Shown here: positions 23,340-36,200 of the stretch, piece after piece | Layout: the number at the start of each line of letters is the position of its first letter | Numbering within the stretch: position 1 is the stretch's first letter | From: Carya illinoinensis | Lineage: Eukaryota > Streptophyta > Magnoliopsida > Fagales > Juglandaceae | Direction: 5' to 3' | Assembly (NCBI RefSeq): GCF_018687715.1 | Contig: NC_056765.1 | Span: 4,644,001-4,708,000, forward strand | Length of the DNA stretch: 64,000 nt | Notes under the pieces: model-generated | Seen by the model: the letters and a program-made list of their open reading frames with translations, nothing else | Told to the model about the DNA's origin: nothing | The model's database searches: none | Made by a program: the position numbers and the translations under genes

Positions 23340-23945
23340 TTGGCTCACTGGGATGGACTTGGGCAAGATATTAAAGCCCATTTTGGCCTAGATCTTACCC
23401 TCCCATGGCCTAGGAATCATCGAAAGAGCTTAGCCCACATACTATGTTAGTTGAAAGAGGATACATTGCACCACTAAGCTAGACAGAGGGGGACAGAGAG
23501 ATGTGTCGACCCTAATGTCGTCATTAAAAGATTTATGTTGACAAGTAAAGGAAGTATGGGCAACCCTCCATTATTTGACGATGGGAAAGAGAAGTGACGG
23601 TGCCGATCACTCACATTTGAGATGACATCTGAGGAGACACGCCGCATTAATAGCACCACTTCAGACACCACGTAGCATAAAAAAGCCTAACTGTGAGGTG
23701 ACATAGATCTCTAACATATAGTACGGTATGTCTCCCAAAATCTCATATAATAGTCATGCTCTAAGTACGAAGAACTCTCTTTTAACATTATGATTCTCCT
23801 AGAATTCTCCAAGGAAGATGGCTGAGTTATGCATCGGAGGCTCTCCTGACCCTCACCGAGCCCTCTCTTTTGTTGTTGTGTTGTAATTTGTTGGACCTCA
23901 GCCCAAGTTGCTAGAAGTCGGCCCAAGGTGTACGAAACACAATGT
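23340..23945 (+). repeat. LTR-like region of the Tat-like element
   Basis: The + strand carries an A-rich TATA-like word (GCATAAAAAAGCC, about 23676), then GAGTTATGCATCGGAGGCTCTCC and a T/G-rich U5-like stretch (TTTTGTTGTTGTG). The 'GCATCGGAGG' block is typical of Tat/Retand-type LTRs. Exact borders are not visible and no second LTR was found. Confidence 0.35.
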
Positions 23946-25150
23946 GTATAGTAATTATATGTTTAAAGCATTATTAAACATGTTATATTTATTTGGAAAT
24001 AATATAAGAAAATTCTTTTTGAGGTACAAATGATGTAAAAGCTCATTTGAAAGTTGTAGTGTCATGCATGTAATAAGATCAAATGACATATTGTAATTAT
24101 CTTAAAGTTGTATGAATATTTTCACCATTTGCAAATCTTTATTAAAATTAGAAATACATTCCGCATTATCTAAAAAAAAAAACATATTTGAGGAAAATTA
24201 TAAAAAATGATACACGTACTTTTAGTTTATTTAAGATTTAAAAGTATTTATGTAACATCCAAACCACCAAAATTTAGGGAAGAAGGCATTATGTCTGCTA
24301 ACAAAAAAATAAAAATAAATAAATAACAAGTTACATGCCACCAAAAGGGGAAAGAATAGTCGGTCATGTTCTTAATTATCAAAAGAAAAAGCACACATTT
24401 TGTTCTCTCAAAGGTATATTTCCAAGATCTTGGAACATGATCATAACATTCACAATTAGTTAATGGACTCATTAAAAGTGGTGAGAAAAAAAATTAATTA
24501 AAAAAAAAGTTGGGATAACAAACATCCTGCAATTGATTCCACATTTGGTTGTACAAGACAGCTACAACTTTTGATGAGGCACTCGGGTACGGCACCTCCA
24601 AGGCCACGTGGAAACCTCCTTTCCTAGGGACATGGAGGTAGGGTAACAACCATGGAGAATGTAAGTAATTCAACCATGAGGTAACCTCTACCTCTACGTT
24701 TATAGAGGTTGTTGAGCAACAAACCGTTAGTAGCCATGCATAGAGAAGGGAGAGAAGAGAAATGTTACAACCTAGCCCAGAGTAAAATCTAAAAAGTCTA
24801 TCTAAAAATAAAAAATTAAAAACAAATAAATAAGTAAATAAATAAGAATAAGCAGCAATACGGTGCATATTATCTTAGAAAATTTTCCCCTTTTTCTCCC
24901 TCCTTTCAAAGTCTCCGACTCCATACCTTATCTTTTCCTTTTCTCTACAACTTCCCATATTTCTTTCCTTCTTGCTTTCTCACTAGCTCTTTCCTTGTGG
25001 GCGATATTTTATTCCCTTTCATGATTCTCTTTCCCGATTCTCTCTTTTTTCCTTTGATCATTCTCTCCCTCTTGCGATTTTGTCTCATCGATGTCTCTCT
25101 TGCTTACTATATGAATTGAATGTTTGATCAGAAATTAGGTAGTATTGTAG
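23946..25150. other. AT-rich spacer without recognisable gene
   Basis: I see no conserved coding signal. A polypyrimidine-rich stretch lies at 24885-25080 (many TCTCTT/CCTTTC words). Confidence 0.4.
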
Positions 25151-25838
25151 TGGTATAAACAATTAGAGTCACCACACACATAGAGAAGAATGATGAGACA
25201 ATAGTAAAATAACTACAGAAACACGAGAATCAAGCAATCACAAACAACAGACATAGGATTTAAAGTGGTTCGGTAACGTGCCTATGTTCATAGAGCTTTA
25301 GTGGAATTTATTCTAAAGGAGATTACAATCACTTAGTAAGTTACAAGAGCACCTCACTACTCACACAATCTCAACTCTCTCTCTCTCTAAGGCTTTTTCT
25401 CTATCAATATTCTCTCACACTTTGCCTCTCTTTGTTCTTACTAGGGCAAATATGACATATATATAACAAACAATGCTGGAAACCCTAACATGAAAAATTG
25501 GGTCCTTCGCTCGTGCGACGTGTCAAGCGCTCCTCAAGCGAATAGCCAATCAACATTGACGCGAGCGGTGTTTCAAGTGGCACTCAAGCTAACACTAGGG
25601 TGTGTGCTTCGCTTGAGCCCGACATCATGCAAATGTTAAGCAAACAATCTGTCTAGCCTTCACTCTAGCCCACTATCAAGCAAGCCTCGAGCGAACTCAT
25701 AAGTTGAGTTTTGCTCGAGCCTACTATTGTGCCAACATCGAGCGGACTCTTGGGTTAAGTTTTGCTCGAGCCAAGGTCAATTGCTATCTGTTTTGCGACT
25801 TTCTTACTCACAAACTAGGCTCCACATACAACCCAACA
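25151..25838 (-). repeat. 3' LTR of the copia element
   Basis: 688 bp, homologous to 26971-27647 along its length: GGTATAAACA-TTAGAGT-ACCAC, AGGAGATTACAATCACT, GACATATATATAA, and ending CCAACA on the + strand. A TATA-like TTATATATATGTC lies on the - strand near 25460. Confidence 0.85.
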
Positions 25839-25851
25839 ATCTCTCACTTGG

Positions 25852-26950
25852 TGACTGTTCTCCACATTCCAATCCTTCTTTCTAGCCCAAGCCCTATCAC
25901 CTTTGCATCTCACGGCTCACGTCTTCAAGCCAGAAGATGTACTGAAGTTGACCTTGACTTCAGAATATCACTAATAATGCCCTTAGTCAGCACATTCACT
26001 AGGCAACTCCAGCCAACTCCCACTGTATTGGGAATCTCTAGTCTCAAACTGACACTGGCACTCTCAGCCAACTTTCACTTACTAGATCTCCCACTTCGCA
26101 AGCATTTTCTATTCTTCCATGGGTTACCATCTTTTGTCAATAGGATATGATTTAAGGTAGGTGTCCACTGTGAAGGTCTCGCTATCTTTAGCAATTCTAC
26201 TAGCATCAACCCTCGGTGTAGAAGTCCCTGGAACTCTAGACGCTTTGCTTCTATGTCTCACACCTCTGCTCTGCATTGTGGTACTGAGAGATTTCCCTAG
26301 GCTTACATATAGAACTACAAAGCTATCTCCTTTTTGCTTCATCATCTTTTGCATGCAACCAAGCCTACCATTCTGTAACTTTGTATTTGCCTGCACATCA
26401 GAAGACCCTGATGTCAAACATAAAGTGTTGGTCTTCTTATAATGGGCCAACACCAACACACCTTTAGTGACTTTCCATGCCCCTCAAAAAACACTATTAT
26501 ATTATCACTGCCATCAAGCTGTCCCATAGAGATTGGGATTTTCTTCATATTTGGAATGTGCCTGACTTGTTACAAAGTCTATATGCTCCTATTTGAAAAT
26601 ATGATGCACACATCACCCACTCTCACTACATCCAGTGCCTCTCCATTAGCAATATACATCTTCCCAAAACCACCATGAGATCTGTTATGGTTCTCTCCTT
26701 GATAACGTTGCGGGCAACAGATCTGGAAAACGTTAGCTAAATAACTCCCATAACCTATCGATCCAACAAGTTCCACAAAATATCATCCATGCTCTATGGC
26801 TTTAGTACCAACAAAGGAATGTGGAGCCTTTTCCTGTTTAGATAATCCTTGATCTACATCCTCCAAAAACCAAAGTCTATGCCATCAAACTTCTCAATCC
26901 CAATCCTCACATCATCTCCAGACATCGTTCAATCACAAACTCTAACCCGG
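25852..26950 (-). pseudogene. Copia gag-pol remnants
   Basis: Scraps on the - strand include HGGFGKMYIANGEALDVVRVGDV (protease-proximal region), a GAG-pre-integrase-like piece (SGSSDVQANTKLQNGRLG, about 26400) and a tail resembling the polyprotein end (LVNVLTKGIISDILKSRS, about 25990). RT, RNase H and the integrase core are absent. The longest open stretch, 26459-26124, spans two of these scraps and is not a functional protein. Confidence 0.55.
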
Positions 26951-26951
26951 A

Positions 26952-26962
26952 GCTCTGATACA
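26952..26962 (-). promoter_or_regulatory. Copia primer-binding site
   Basis: The - strand reads TGTATCAGAGC, close to the plant initiator-tRNA-Met site TGGTATCAGAGC, 8 bases after the LTR end. Confidence 0.7.
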
Positions 26963-26970
26963 AGCTTTAC

Positions 26971-27647
26971 TGGTATAAACATTTAGAGTTACCACAACCA
27001 CACACCATGATGATGAGACAACCATTTAACTAACTACAGAAACACAATAATAAAGCAATCACACACAACACACACAAAGGTTTACATGGTTTAGTAAGGT
27101 GCCTACGTCTATAGAGTTGTAGTGGATTATATTCCAGAGGAGATTACAATCACTCAATATGTTAGAAGTGCACTTCTTTAATCACACAACCTCAACTCTT
27201 TCTCTCTAAGGCTTTTTCTCTATCTCAATATGCTCTCACACTTTACCTCACTTTGTTCTCTCTATTCCACTGAAAATTGTATACAGTAAGGCCAAAACAT
27301 GACATATATATAATAAACGGCATTGGAAGCCCTAATAGGAAAAACTGGGTGCTTAGCTCTAGCGTGCCTAGAGCGAACAACCAATCAACATTGGTTCGAG
27401 TGGTATTTCAAGTGGCACTTGAGTGAATATTAGAGTTTTTGCTTCACTCGAGGCCAGCTTCACGTAAACCTTAAGTAAACAATCTGTCCAGATTTCGCTC
27501 AAGCCCACTATTGAATGAGGTTCGAGCGAACTCAGGAGTTGAGTTTTGCTCAAGCCCATTGTCGAGCCAACCTCGAGTGACAGTCGAGCAAACTCATTGT
27601 TCTAAGATTTTCCTGCATACAAACCAGGCTCTACATAAAAACCAACA
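26971..27647 (-). repeat. 5' LTR of the copia element
   Basis: 677 bp, matching the 25151-25838 LTR with many substitutions and small indels. The TATA-like - strand motif TTATATATATGTC is at about 27306. Divergence between the LTRs indicates an old insertion. Confidence 0.85.
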
Positions 27648-27929
27648 AGTACACATTGCACCTCACATTCAATTCCCTTCCCTCTTTCGCATATTTTCTT
27701 TCTCAAGTTGGTCTACCCCTTGCACATGTAATTTTTTTCCAAATTTCATTTATTGTGACAAATGAAACTATCACAAAAAATAAGCAAACAGTCATAAAAA
27801 CTTTTTGTTGATGGTTTGAAACCATCCCCATAACTGTCACTAAAAGTTTTTCTTTGTGATGGTTGGAAGTCTGTCATGAGTTGCAACATTTGAACATGAA
27901 GGGATTTTATGACAGTCAAATTCCATCAC

Positions 27930-28350
27930 TGAAAGTACGTTCAAACGTCTATAATAACATTCGAATGTTTACTCGACCGATTAGCATTCAAACGATAAAT
28001 ATCTAGTGTTTGAAATTTTTCATTCGCACGTTCAATGTTTACCTTTAAACTTACACACATTCAAGCGTTTGTGATATGATGTTTGAATTTTGTATTTGCA
28101 CATTATGGGACAATTGTTCAAACATCAAAGATTAAACGCTCGGATGGTTAATAAATACGTTCAAATGCATCTTTTTTAATCGTTTGAACATTAAGAAATA
28201 TTCGTCTGATCATAACAGAATAAGTTTGAACGTTTGTGAGTTATATATGTTCGTTACGTTCAAACGTATATATCGTACGTCTGTGTAGCTATGTTCAAAT
28301 GTTGTTTCAAATGTGAAGACAAGTTCAAACGTTCTTTGTTTACATTCGAA
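27930..28350. repeat. CpG-decayed palindromic subterminal repeats of CACTA-2
   Basis: Words such as CGTTCAAACG, CATTCGAATG, CGTTTGAAC and CATTCAAACG recur every 20-40 bases. They correspond to ACGTTCGAACGT of CACTA-1 with C-to-T or G-to-A changes at CpG. Equivalent clusters lie at 31900-32240 and 37985-38335. Confidence 0.7.
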
Positions 28351-28539
28351 TGTACTAATTAGAACTAATAATTTCATAAAATTAAAAAGTATATAAATTG
28401 TATCATATTACACTACAAATAGTATCATCTCATGAAAATGTTTTAGAGAGTAGCAAAATTGGACGACAAAAGTAATAGACTTGGGTCGCACCATTTACAT
28501 GAAAAGGTTTTTGAGAGTAGCAAAATTAGACGACAAATT

Positions 28540-31230
28540 AATCTTTGTACCATTTAAATGCAATATTGACACTCGTAAAGTGACTATCCCTATGTATCGA
28601 TACCCAACCACCGCTTAGATCCCACCAATCACATTTAAATACATATGTCCCATTCCCGCCATGTATTTCAGTCATTTAATGTCATGTATGACACCATAGT
28701 AGTCAATATCCTTTATACCATAACTTCCCTTGACAAACTCACTTGAGTTTTGCATCTTTCGATTACATTCAAGTCCATAGTATGGAATCTATAATTTCGA
28801 GCCATGCATGTAGTGTATCGAAGTGCTCGGTTTGAAGGACCACGGGCCGATGCATACAATTAAGAAAAAACTAATTCTGAATCTTGAGCATATTGTTCCA
28901 AAATCTAACAAGTGAAATAGTAACAAAATTATAGAAATTTATTGTAAATTAAAATGGTTTAAAATATTCCATTATACGGGACATTTAAACGCATACACAT
29001 TGTTCAAACCATCCTAAAAATTCTTCTTCGTGCCTCGTGTCTATATTATCTACGCCTTCTGTCCTAAGTTTGTCCATGTGCTCACTATGTAGAAATTAAA
29101 AGAATAGAATATTTGAGCACATTCGATATAGTGGTACTTTAATAGAATGTAGAAAAATTAGAATTATTCTAATTATGGATCGACATACTTGAGATAGTCA
29201 TCAATCTCACAAAAATTATTCAGCACGTACCACTGAGCTTTTTCTAACTCCACCGATTAATTAAGTCGTACTTCGTTTGTACACCCAAGGTTTGTACATT
29301 ATGGGAAAACACTGATAGCTCATGAGGTTAAGGGGCAGCAAAATCAGCATTCGGCTTTTCTCGATTAAAACGTGTCTTAACCCTAAGGAGATATAGAGAG
29401 AAAAATGTCAATCATTTATTGTGTATATAAGCTTCTGCTATTGATCCCTCAGCTTGGGCTTTATTTCAAACAGTGCGCTTTAACCTACCCAAAAATCTTT
29501 CAACCGGGTACATCCAATGAAACTATGCCAGTCTACCTAACAATACCTCATTACCTCTATAGATAAATGCATTGCTAAATGAACAATTAAGTCAAAAAAT
29601 GATGGTGGAAAGATCTACTTGAATTTACATAGTATTACTGCAATGTTGTGTTCAATCTTCTGCAACACATCTCGATTTATTACTCGAGAGGACAAATCCT
29701 TGAAAAACATGCATAGTTCAAATATGGCAATACCTACATTAGAAGTTAGCTTCCCACGAATTCCTACCGGTAACAATTTTCCATTCATCATGGCTCACGC
29801 ATCTACTGAGATTTGAAGCATAACTGTCTAACAACTTCACACCTTGCAACCATTTGCAAAATTCCATTTTCTCATCCCTTGTCATCGTAAAACATGCATG
29901 CGGCATAACCATCTTATTGCCTTCTACCTGCAAATGAAGATTATGTTTAACTCTTACTTTTTCAAGATCTTTTCGCGTCTTAATCGTGCACTTCATCTTT
30001 TTGTAAATGCACATCAATGTTCCAAGTATATTATCGTAAATATTCTCCTTTATTCGTATTACATCCAAACTATGTCATAACATGCATGACGGCCAATATG
30101 GGAAGTCAAAAATAATACTCTGCTTTGTGCAATTCAATTACATTGTGCATCGTTTTCTCTTGTTTTTTCCCAACCTTTACCAAAATTGTTTGCTTCAAAT
30201 TCCATTAATTGTTCTACTATCTCATACATACACAACTCCTTTGGTGCAATTCTGTCATCCACTCTCCCATTAAATTTAACACATTCTCTTCGCCATTCAG
30301 GATTTGTTGACAAATACTGTCGATGGCCCATGAAACACATCTTCTACCAATATTTTAGCTACTCACTTGCAATTTTCTTATTACATGTGGGACATGCCAA
30401 CTTCCCTTTAGTACTACAATTCAAAAGATTGTCATATGCTAGAAAATCATTTATCATTCATAATATTGCAGTATGAATCTAAAAAGATGTTGATGTGTAT
30501 GCAACAAAAGCTCGGACACCATTTTCCCATAGTTCTTTTAACTCTTTAATTAACGACTGAATGAATACATCAATATCATTCGCAGGTGATCTTGGGCTGG
30601 GGATAAACAAAGTTAAAAGAAAGTTTGGCACCTTCATGCACTTCCATGGTGGAAGATTATATAAAATTAACACTACAAATTATGTGTTGTAACTTGTACT
30701 TGTATTACCAAACAAATTGAATCCATCCGTTGTTAGTCCTATATGCTCGTTATGAGCTTTACTGCCAAAATTAGAGTATTTATTATCAAAACATTGCCAT
30801 GCAAAAGAGTCAGCTAGGTGTCTCTTATATTTGTCATCCTTAACTCGTTTTTCCTCATGTCACCTCATATCTTGCACTGTTTTGCTACACATATATAGCC
30901 TTTTCACCAAAACATTTTCTTACCCTTTCACCTCAACTCTACACATACATAACAAGCTTGTTTGTCCTCATTCTCCTTCCAAAACAACACACAATCAGTC
31001 CTACATGCATGTATCGACTTGTACTCAAACCCTAACCCCTTTCTTAATTGTTCCGCTTCATAAAAATTCTTATGAAATGAAGAACCTTTAGGGAGCACCT
31101 CATTAAATAAGTCCAATATCATGTTGATTGCTTTGTTGACATCCCACACAACAACTTAATGTGCAATAGCCACATAATAAACGACATTTTACTTTGTTTT
31201 GTACATATAGGATAAAGCTCACACTTTGCA
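28540..31230 (-). pseudogene. TNP2-type CACTA transposase, degenerate
   Basis: In - strand order: ILDLFNEVLPKGSSFHKNFYEAEQLRKG (about 31100), a PGPRSP-like segment (30479-30673), MGHRQYLSTNPEW (30134-30340), CVSHDEWKI (about 29810), a DUF4218-type segment (29100-29740), and a DUF4216-type exon (28540-28900). Each aligns with the TNP2 gene at 44696-48301. Stops and frameshifts are frequent. About 40 bases are missing after DEWKI, where CACTA-1 reads GGLKSHDCHV, and the N-terminal third (before 31230) is lost or replaced by satellite-like DNA. Confidence 0.78.
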
Positions 31231-31264
31231 TTTTCAATTTCCTAGCATTTTCAATCAAATTGAG

Positions 31265-31530
31265 TATCTTAAATATAACAAATCACAACAAAATCACAAT
31301 ATAATTACAAAATAAATCACAACATAATCACAACATAATCCTACAAATCATAATATAATCCAATAAATCACAACATAATCACAATATAATCCCATAAATC
31401 ATAATATAATCACAAAATGAATCATAACATATACACAATATAATCCCACACATTATAATATAATCCAACAAATCACAAAAAAATCACAAAAATCACAATA
31501 TAATCAAAGTATAATCACACAATCAAGTTT
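31265..31530. repeat. Degenerate short tandem repeat
   Basis: Units of roughly 12-16 bases built on AATCACAATATAATC / AATCACAACATAATC repeat through the interval with drift. It occupies the place where the N-terminal part of TNP2 should be in CACTA-2. Confidence 0.75.
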
Positions 31531-31752
31531 AGACATATACCTAGCTAAAATCACAGACTTTTTATCTCAATACCTTCAACAAACTCCAATAAATATTCCT
31601 TCAAAATCAACACAATATTAATTAGTTAAAAAGAAACATAATAAATAAATAAACACAACAAATGTTCCTTAAAAATAAAAAATCAAAACAAACACAATAT
31701 AAACAATAATAAACACAACTACCTTCAAAGCAGAATCTTCCAAAATAACCGT

Positions 31753-31753
<1 letters not shown>

Positions 31754-31814
<61 letters not shown>

Positions 31815-31817
31815 ACA
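31754..31817. repeat. (CT)n-(AC)n compound microsatellite
   Basis: About 18 CT units followed directly by about 13 AC units. CACTA-1 has a CT-rich block at the matching place (49920-50025), so this is an expanded form of the same region. Confidence 0.85.
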
Positions 31818-32299
31818 ACCACTCAATCTCTCTCACAAGCACTCTCTCTCTCAGTCACTCACTCACAAGCATGAATTAATGTGGTAAAGGTCCTGCCAAC
31901 TTTTTTAAGAACGTTTGACCTTCATTTTTTCTTATTCGAATGGAACAAAATATGATTGAACATAACACTGTTAACATGCGAACATAGATGAAATTAGGCC
32001 AGAGAATCAAAGCAAGAAAGGTTCTGCCAATTTTTAAAAAAATGTTTGAACTTAATTATTTCAAGTTCAAACGTAACATTGTTGACATGTGAACGTATGT
32101 GAAATTAGGTTCCCCGTATATGCCAGAGAATCAATGCAAGAAAGGTCCTACCAATTCTATTAAAAACGTTCGAGTTTCATTATTTCACATTCAAATGTAA
32201 AAAAATAACATTCGAACGTAATTTAAAGTATGTTTCCCATATATGACATATAATCAACGCAAGAAAGTTCCCGCCAATTTTTTTTTTTTATTAATGTTT

Positions 32300-32650
32300 G
32301 AACGTTCATTATATATAGTATATTATAGTAATCTATAGTATACTATATACTATAAAGTATATTATAGTATAGTAATATATATATAGTATATATTATATGG
32401 TAATACAGTATAGTAATCTATATAGCATATATTAATCTATATAAGTACTATAGTAAATTATATAGCATACAATATATATAGTAATCTAGTATATTGTATA
32501 TATAGTATATTATAGTAATCTATATAGATTATATAATATATATAGTTAGTAATCTATATTGTATATAGTAATCTATATAGATAATATAGTATATATAGTT
32601 AGTATAGTAATCTATATAGCATATAGTAATCTATATATATATTTATAGCA
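32300..32650. repeat. AT-rich TATAGTAATC repeat tract
   Basis: TATAGTAATCTATATAG-type words repeat throughout. It is the CACTA-2 counterpart of the AT-rich block at 50380-51470, and the LINE at 32660 ends in it. Confidence 0.7.
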
Positions 32651-32697
32651 AAACATCTCCTTCTCATCAATAAAGGTGATTATAGACATTTATCAAG

Positions 32698-33210
32698 CTA
32701 AGCGGCTTGAAAAATAAAGTCTAGAATACAATAATACCACATCATTAAACTATCAACATTATAAGCAAACCTAGCAAGTTTATGGGCAGCTACATTACCC
32801 AAATGGTTTACATGTTGAATTGAGCAAGCTTCAAATAATAACATACTTTTCCTGACTTCATTCAGTAAAATGCCATACATAGCATCCGTGTCCTTTGTAT
32901 TTTGCAGGTCCTTCACCATGAGTAAACAGTCACTTTCCACAACAAGCTTGTGTCTCCCCATTGTTGCACACAGTTGCAGGCCCCAGAATATAGCAAGTAA
33001 CTCTATTGACTCAGGCTCAGCTATTACAGGTTCCAACATACTTGTTGCCATGAGAATATCCCCCCTCTCATCTTGAAGCATCACCCCTATAGCTACCCTA
33101 TGGGGAGCACTAAACATAGCACCATCCACAATTAATTTCAATACTCTTACTGCTGGTGATTGCCATTGAAAGTAGTCTTTGGCTATCAAAACAGGTTGGT
33201 CCTTGCACAC
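32698..33210 (-). pseudogene. LINE RNase H domain, open reading frame retained
   Basis: A 170-residue open stretch of plant LINE RNase H. Asp in LIVDGAM, Glu in ESIELLAIFWGL and Asp in VESDCLLMV are all present. The late signature reads HVNHLGNVAAHKLARFA, where HVxRxxN is usual, so Arg has become His. It is part of ORF2 and probably not expressed alone. It is the best-preserved piece of this LINE. Confidence 0.75.
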
Positions 33211-33222
33211 TACAAAACTCCT

Positions 33223-36200
33223 CTATAGTGACAATGCATACTCAATGACTTGTCTCAGATCAATAGTCTCTTTGTCATGAACCATCTTGTTCCTTCTGAA
33301 CCAAACCCCCCAGATCACTGAGAAAAACACTGCTAAATCCTCTTGACTTCCTTTACTTTTCAGCTGCAATGCAATCTTCATCATGGATTGTTGTGGTTCC
33401 AGATTCCCATCATGGGCACAAATCTTTCCAACACTTCTAATAGACTGACAATGTAGAATGGTATGCGACAAGCCTTCCAATACCCTTTTACAGAAACAAC
33501 AAACCCCCCTGTGCTGACATTCTTCTTACTCAGTTTTTGTTGAGTTGGAAGACTCTCCTTACATAATCTCTATGCAATGACTTTAATCTTATTTGGCACT
33601 TTCATCTTCCAGATAGCCTTCCATAGATCCTTCTACTGCTTTGTATTAGAACACTCCCCAACATGACCATGTAGTCTGTTCTTGATCAATCAATACATAC
33701 TCCTCACAGTAAATTTACCACTCCTTTCATAGTCCCATATCCATTTATCAGAATGGTAGCCAGGACAAATAATAATCTTCAAGACTTCAGTTGCAATATT
33801 TGGAATATTGAACAAAGCTCGAATCCTATCCACTTTCCACCCTTTTGTATCTTCATCAATCAAGGTATCTACTGTTTCCTCACATTGTTCTTCACTACTC
33901 ATAGTCAGCTCAGTACATAGAGCTTGATGTCTTGGGATCCAATAGTCCTTCCAAATTTTTGCCTTCTTGCCATCCCCTGTCCTCCATCTACAGCCATAAA
34001 CCCAACCACTTCTTGGCCTCCCACAAACCTCTCCAAGCATATGAGGGATTGTATCCCAGGCCTACCTTTAAAAACTGGCCCTTAGGAAAATACTGAGCCA
34101 TATAAATTTTATGGAGTAGAGAATCCTCCTTTTACAAGATCTGCCACCCTTGCTTTGCAAGCAAGGCAAGATTAAAACTCCTTAAATCTATGAAACCAAG
34201 ACCACCCTTATGTTTAGGCTCACATATACTCTCCCAACTCAGCCAATGTATCTTCCTTTCATTTTCTCTTTGACCCCACCAAAATCTAGCCATCATAGCC
34301 TCCATTTCTAAACATAATCCCTTTGGCAACAAGAAGCAACTCATTGCATATGTTGGTATAGAAAGTGCCACTACTTTGATTAGCACTTCTCTACCCCCCT
34401 AAGAATAATAGCTGCTCTTTCCTACTTTGAAACTTTTGCCACACTTTGTTCCTAATCATAGCAAAGGCCTAATTTTTGGATTTTCCAACCATTGGTGGCA
34501 GCCCTAAATATTTTTCATATTGCTGTACTCTCTCTACTCCCTACTTCTGAAGAATCTGACCCTACACCTTTGAGCTCACATGCGAGCTAAATACCATAGC
34601 TGTTTTACCCATATTTATTTTCTGCCCCAAAGCCTGCTCATAGTTACTAAGTAAAGTCTGTAGCTTGTCAATGGTTTGTAAATCTACTTTGCAAAACACT
34701 ACACTGTTATTAGCAAACAGCATACGGTTCACTTGTAGAGCCCCTCTACAAATTCTGATCCACGGTACAATATTATCCACCTCAGCATCTTTTAACAAAG
34801 AGATCAAACCCTCAATACAAAGAAGAAATAGATAAGGGGATAAAGGATCCCCTTGTCTAATCCCCCTGTTTGGAAAGATTGGACCAATAGGCTCACCATT
34901 CACCAGAATTGAAATGGAAACAGTAGTGACACAAAACATGATCATATCTACCTACTAGTTTCTCAGCAAACCCCATTGACCTCATCACCTCTTTCAGAAA
35001 AGACCACTCAATACGATCATATGGCTTGCAACTTGATGGACTTATAACCCTTTTTCCCCACATTCTTCTACTTTAAATAGTGAATTAATTCATAGGCAAC
35101 CAAAATATTGTCATTGATTAATTGACAGGGACAAATGCACTTTGTGTATCAGAGGTGATCTCAGGCCAAACCCTTTTCAAACAATTTGCAATAACCTTTT
35201 ACACCAGTTTTTATAGGACATTACATAGACTGATGGGTCTATAATCCACCATTCAAGTAGGATCTTTTCTTTTTGGAATCAAAGTGAATAATGTGTGATT
35301 TAAAGCAGTTGGAAACTCACTAGTATTCAGGGCCATAAAGACTGTCTTTGTAACTGAACTCCCCACCGCATTCCAATATTTTTGGTAGAAAAGGGGTGCC
35401 ATCCCATCAGGGCCAGGTGCCTTTGAAGGATGCATCTCCTTTAGAGCAGCACTAACCTCCTATTCTGTATAAACCATGGCCAGATTTTCATTCATAATCA
35501 GGGTTTCTCTACTCAAGAAATCCATATTATCCCTCTCAAAAGAGGTAGTAAGAATATTCTCAAAATATTCCTTCACCAAAGTATCATGGTCATCTCCCTC
35601 TTTCCAAATGCCTGACTCATTCTTTAGTCTCAATATTAAGTTCTTCATTCTTCTATGGGAGGCTTTTCTGTGAAAAACTGTTGTATTTTGGTCCCCCTCT
35701 TGAGCCAAAGGTCCTTTGAACGCTGTCTCCACATCACCTGTTCCTTCTCTAACCACTTATTCACTTCTTCTTGAGCTTCATCATGCCTTCCATTATTCTC
35801 ATATGCAGGGTCTTGATCTTGTAGGTGCTTCAATTTTTGTTTAGTCCTTTCTAACTGCTCGTAAACATTTCCAAACTTCACTTGATTCCATACTGTTAAA
35901 TTTTCACTACACTCAGAAATCAACCCCATGACATTATGAAAACCATGGCTGACATAACCCTTCCTCCAGGTATCTGCAACAATGTCATCACACCCCTTCT
36001 CACCAACCCACATAGCCTCGAATCTAAACAACTTTTCCTTCCTCTTCTCCCTCACTCTTACTTCCGTTTCAAGCCAAATTGGTAGTGGTTTGAATATGTT
36101 GCCACCCCATGTGTTACCCTGGCCTGTGGAAATAAATCTTCCCATGGAGAAGTAGCCAAAAATCTGTCCAAACATTCACTAATAGTACCACCTTCCCCCT

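Larger units (their letters stand above)
25151..27647 (-). mobile_element. Short Ty1/copia element with two LTRs
   Basis: Two direct LTRs (25151-25838 and 26971-27647) share the same start, TGTTGG-TT on the - strand, and the same end, TTTATACCA. A tRNA-iMet-type PBS (26962-26952) and a polypurine tract (25851-25839) place the element on the - strand. Internal DNA is only about 1.1 kb, so it cannot be autonomous. The 5-bp flanks (TGTAG and AGTAC) agree only partly, so the target duplication has decayed or been lost. Confidence 0.8.

Noticed and set aside
31265..31530. Possible CRISPR-like array
   Set aside because: The units are short, degenerate and contiguous, without unique spacers, in a plant nuclear context.
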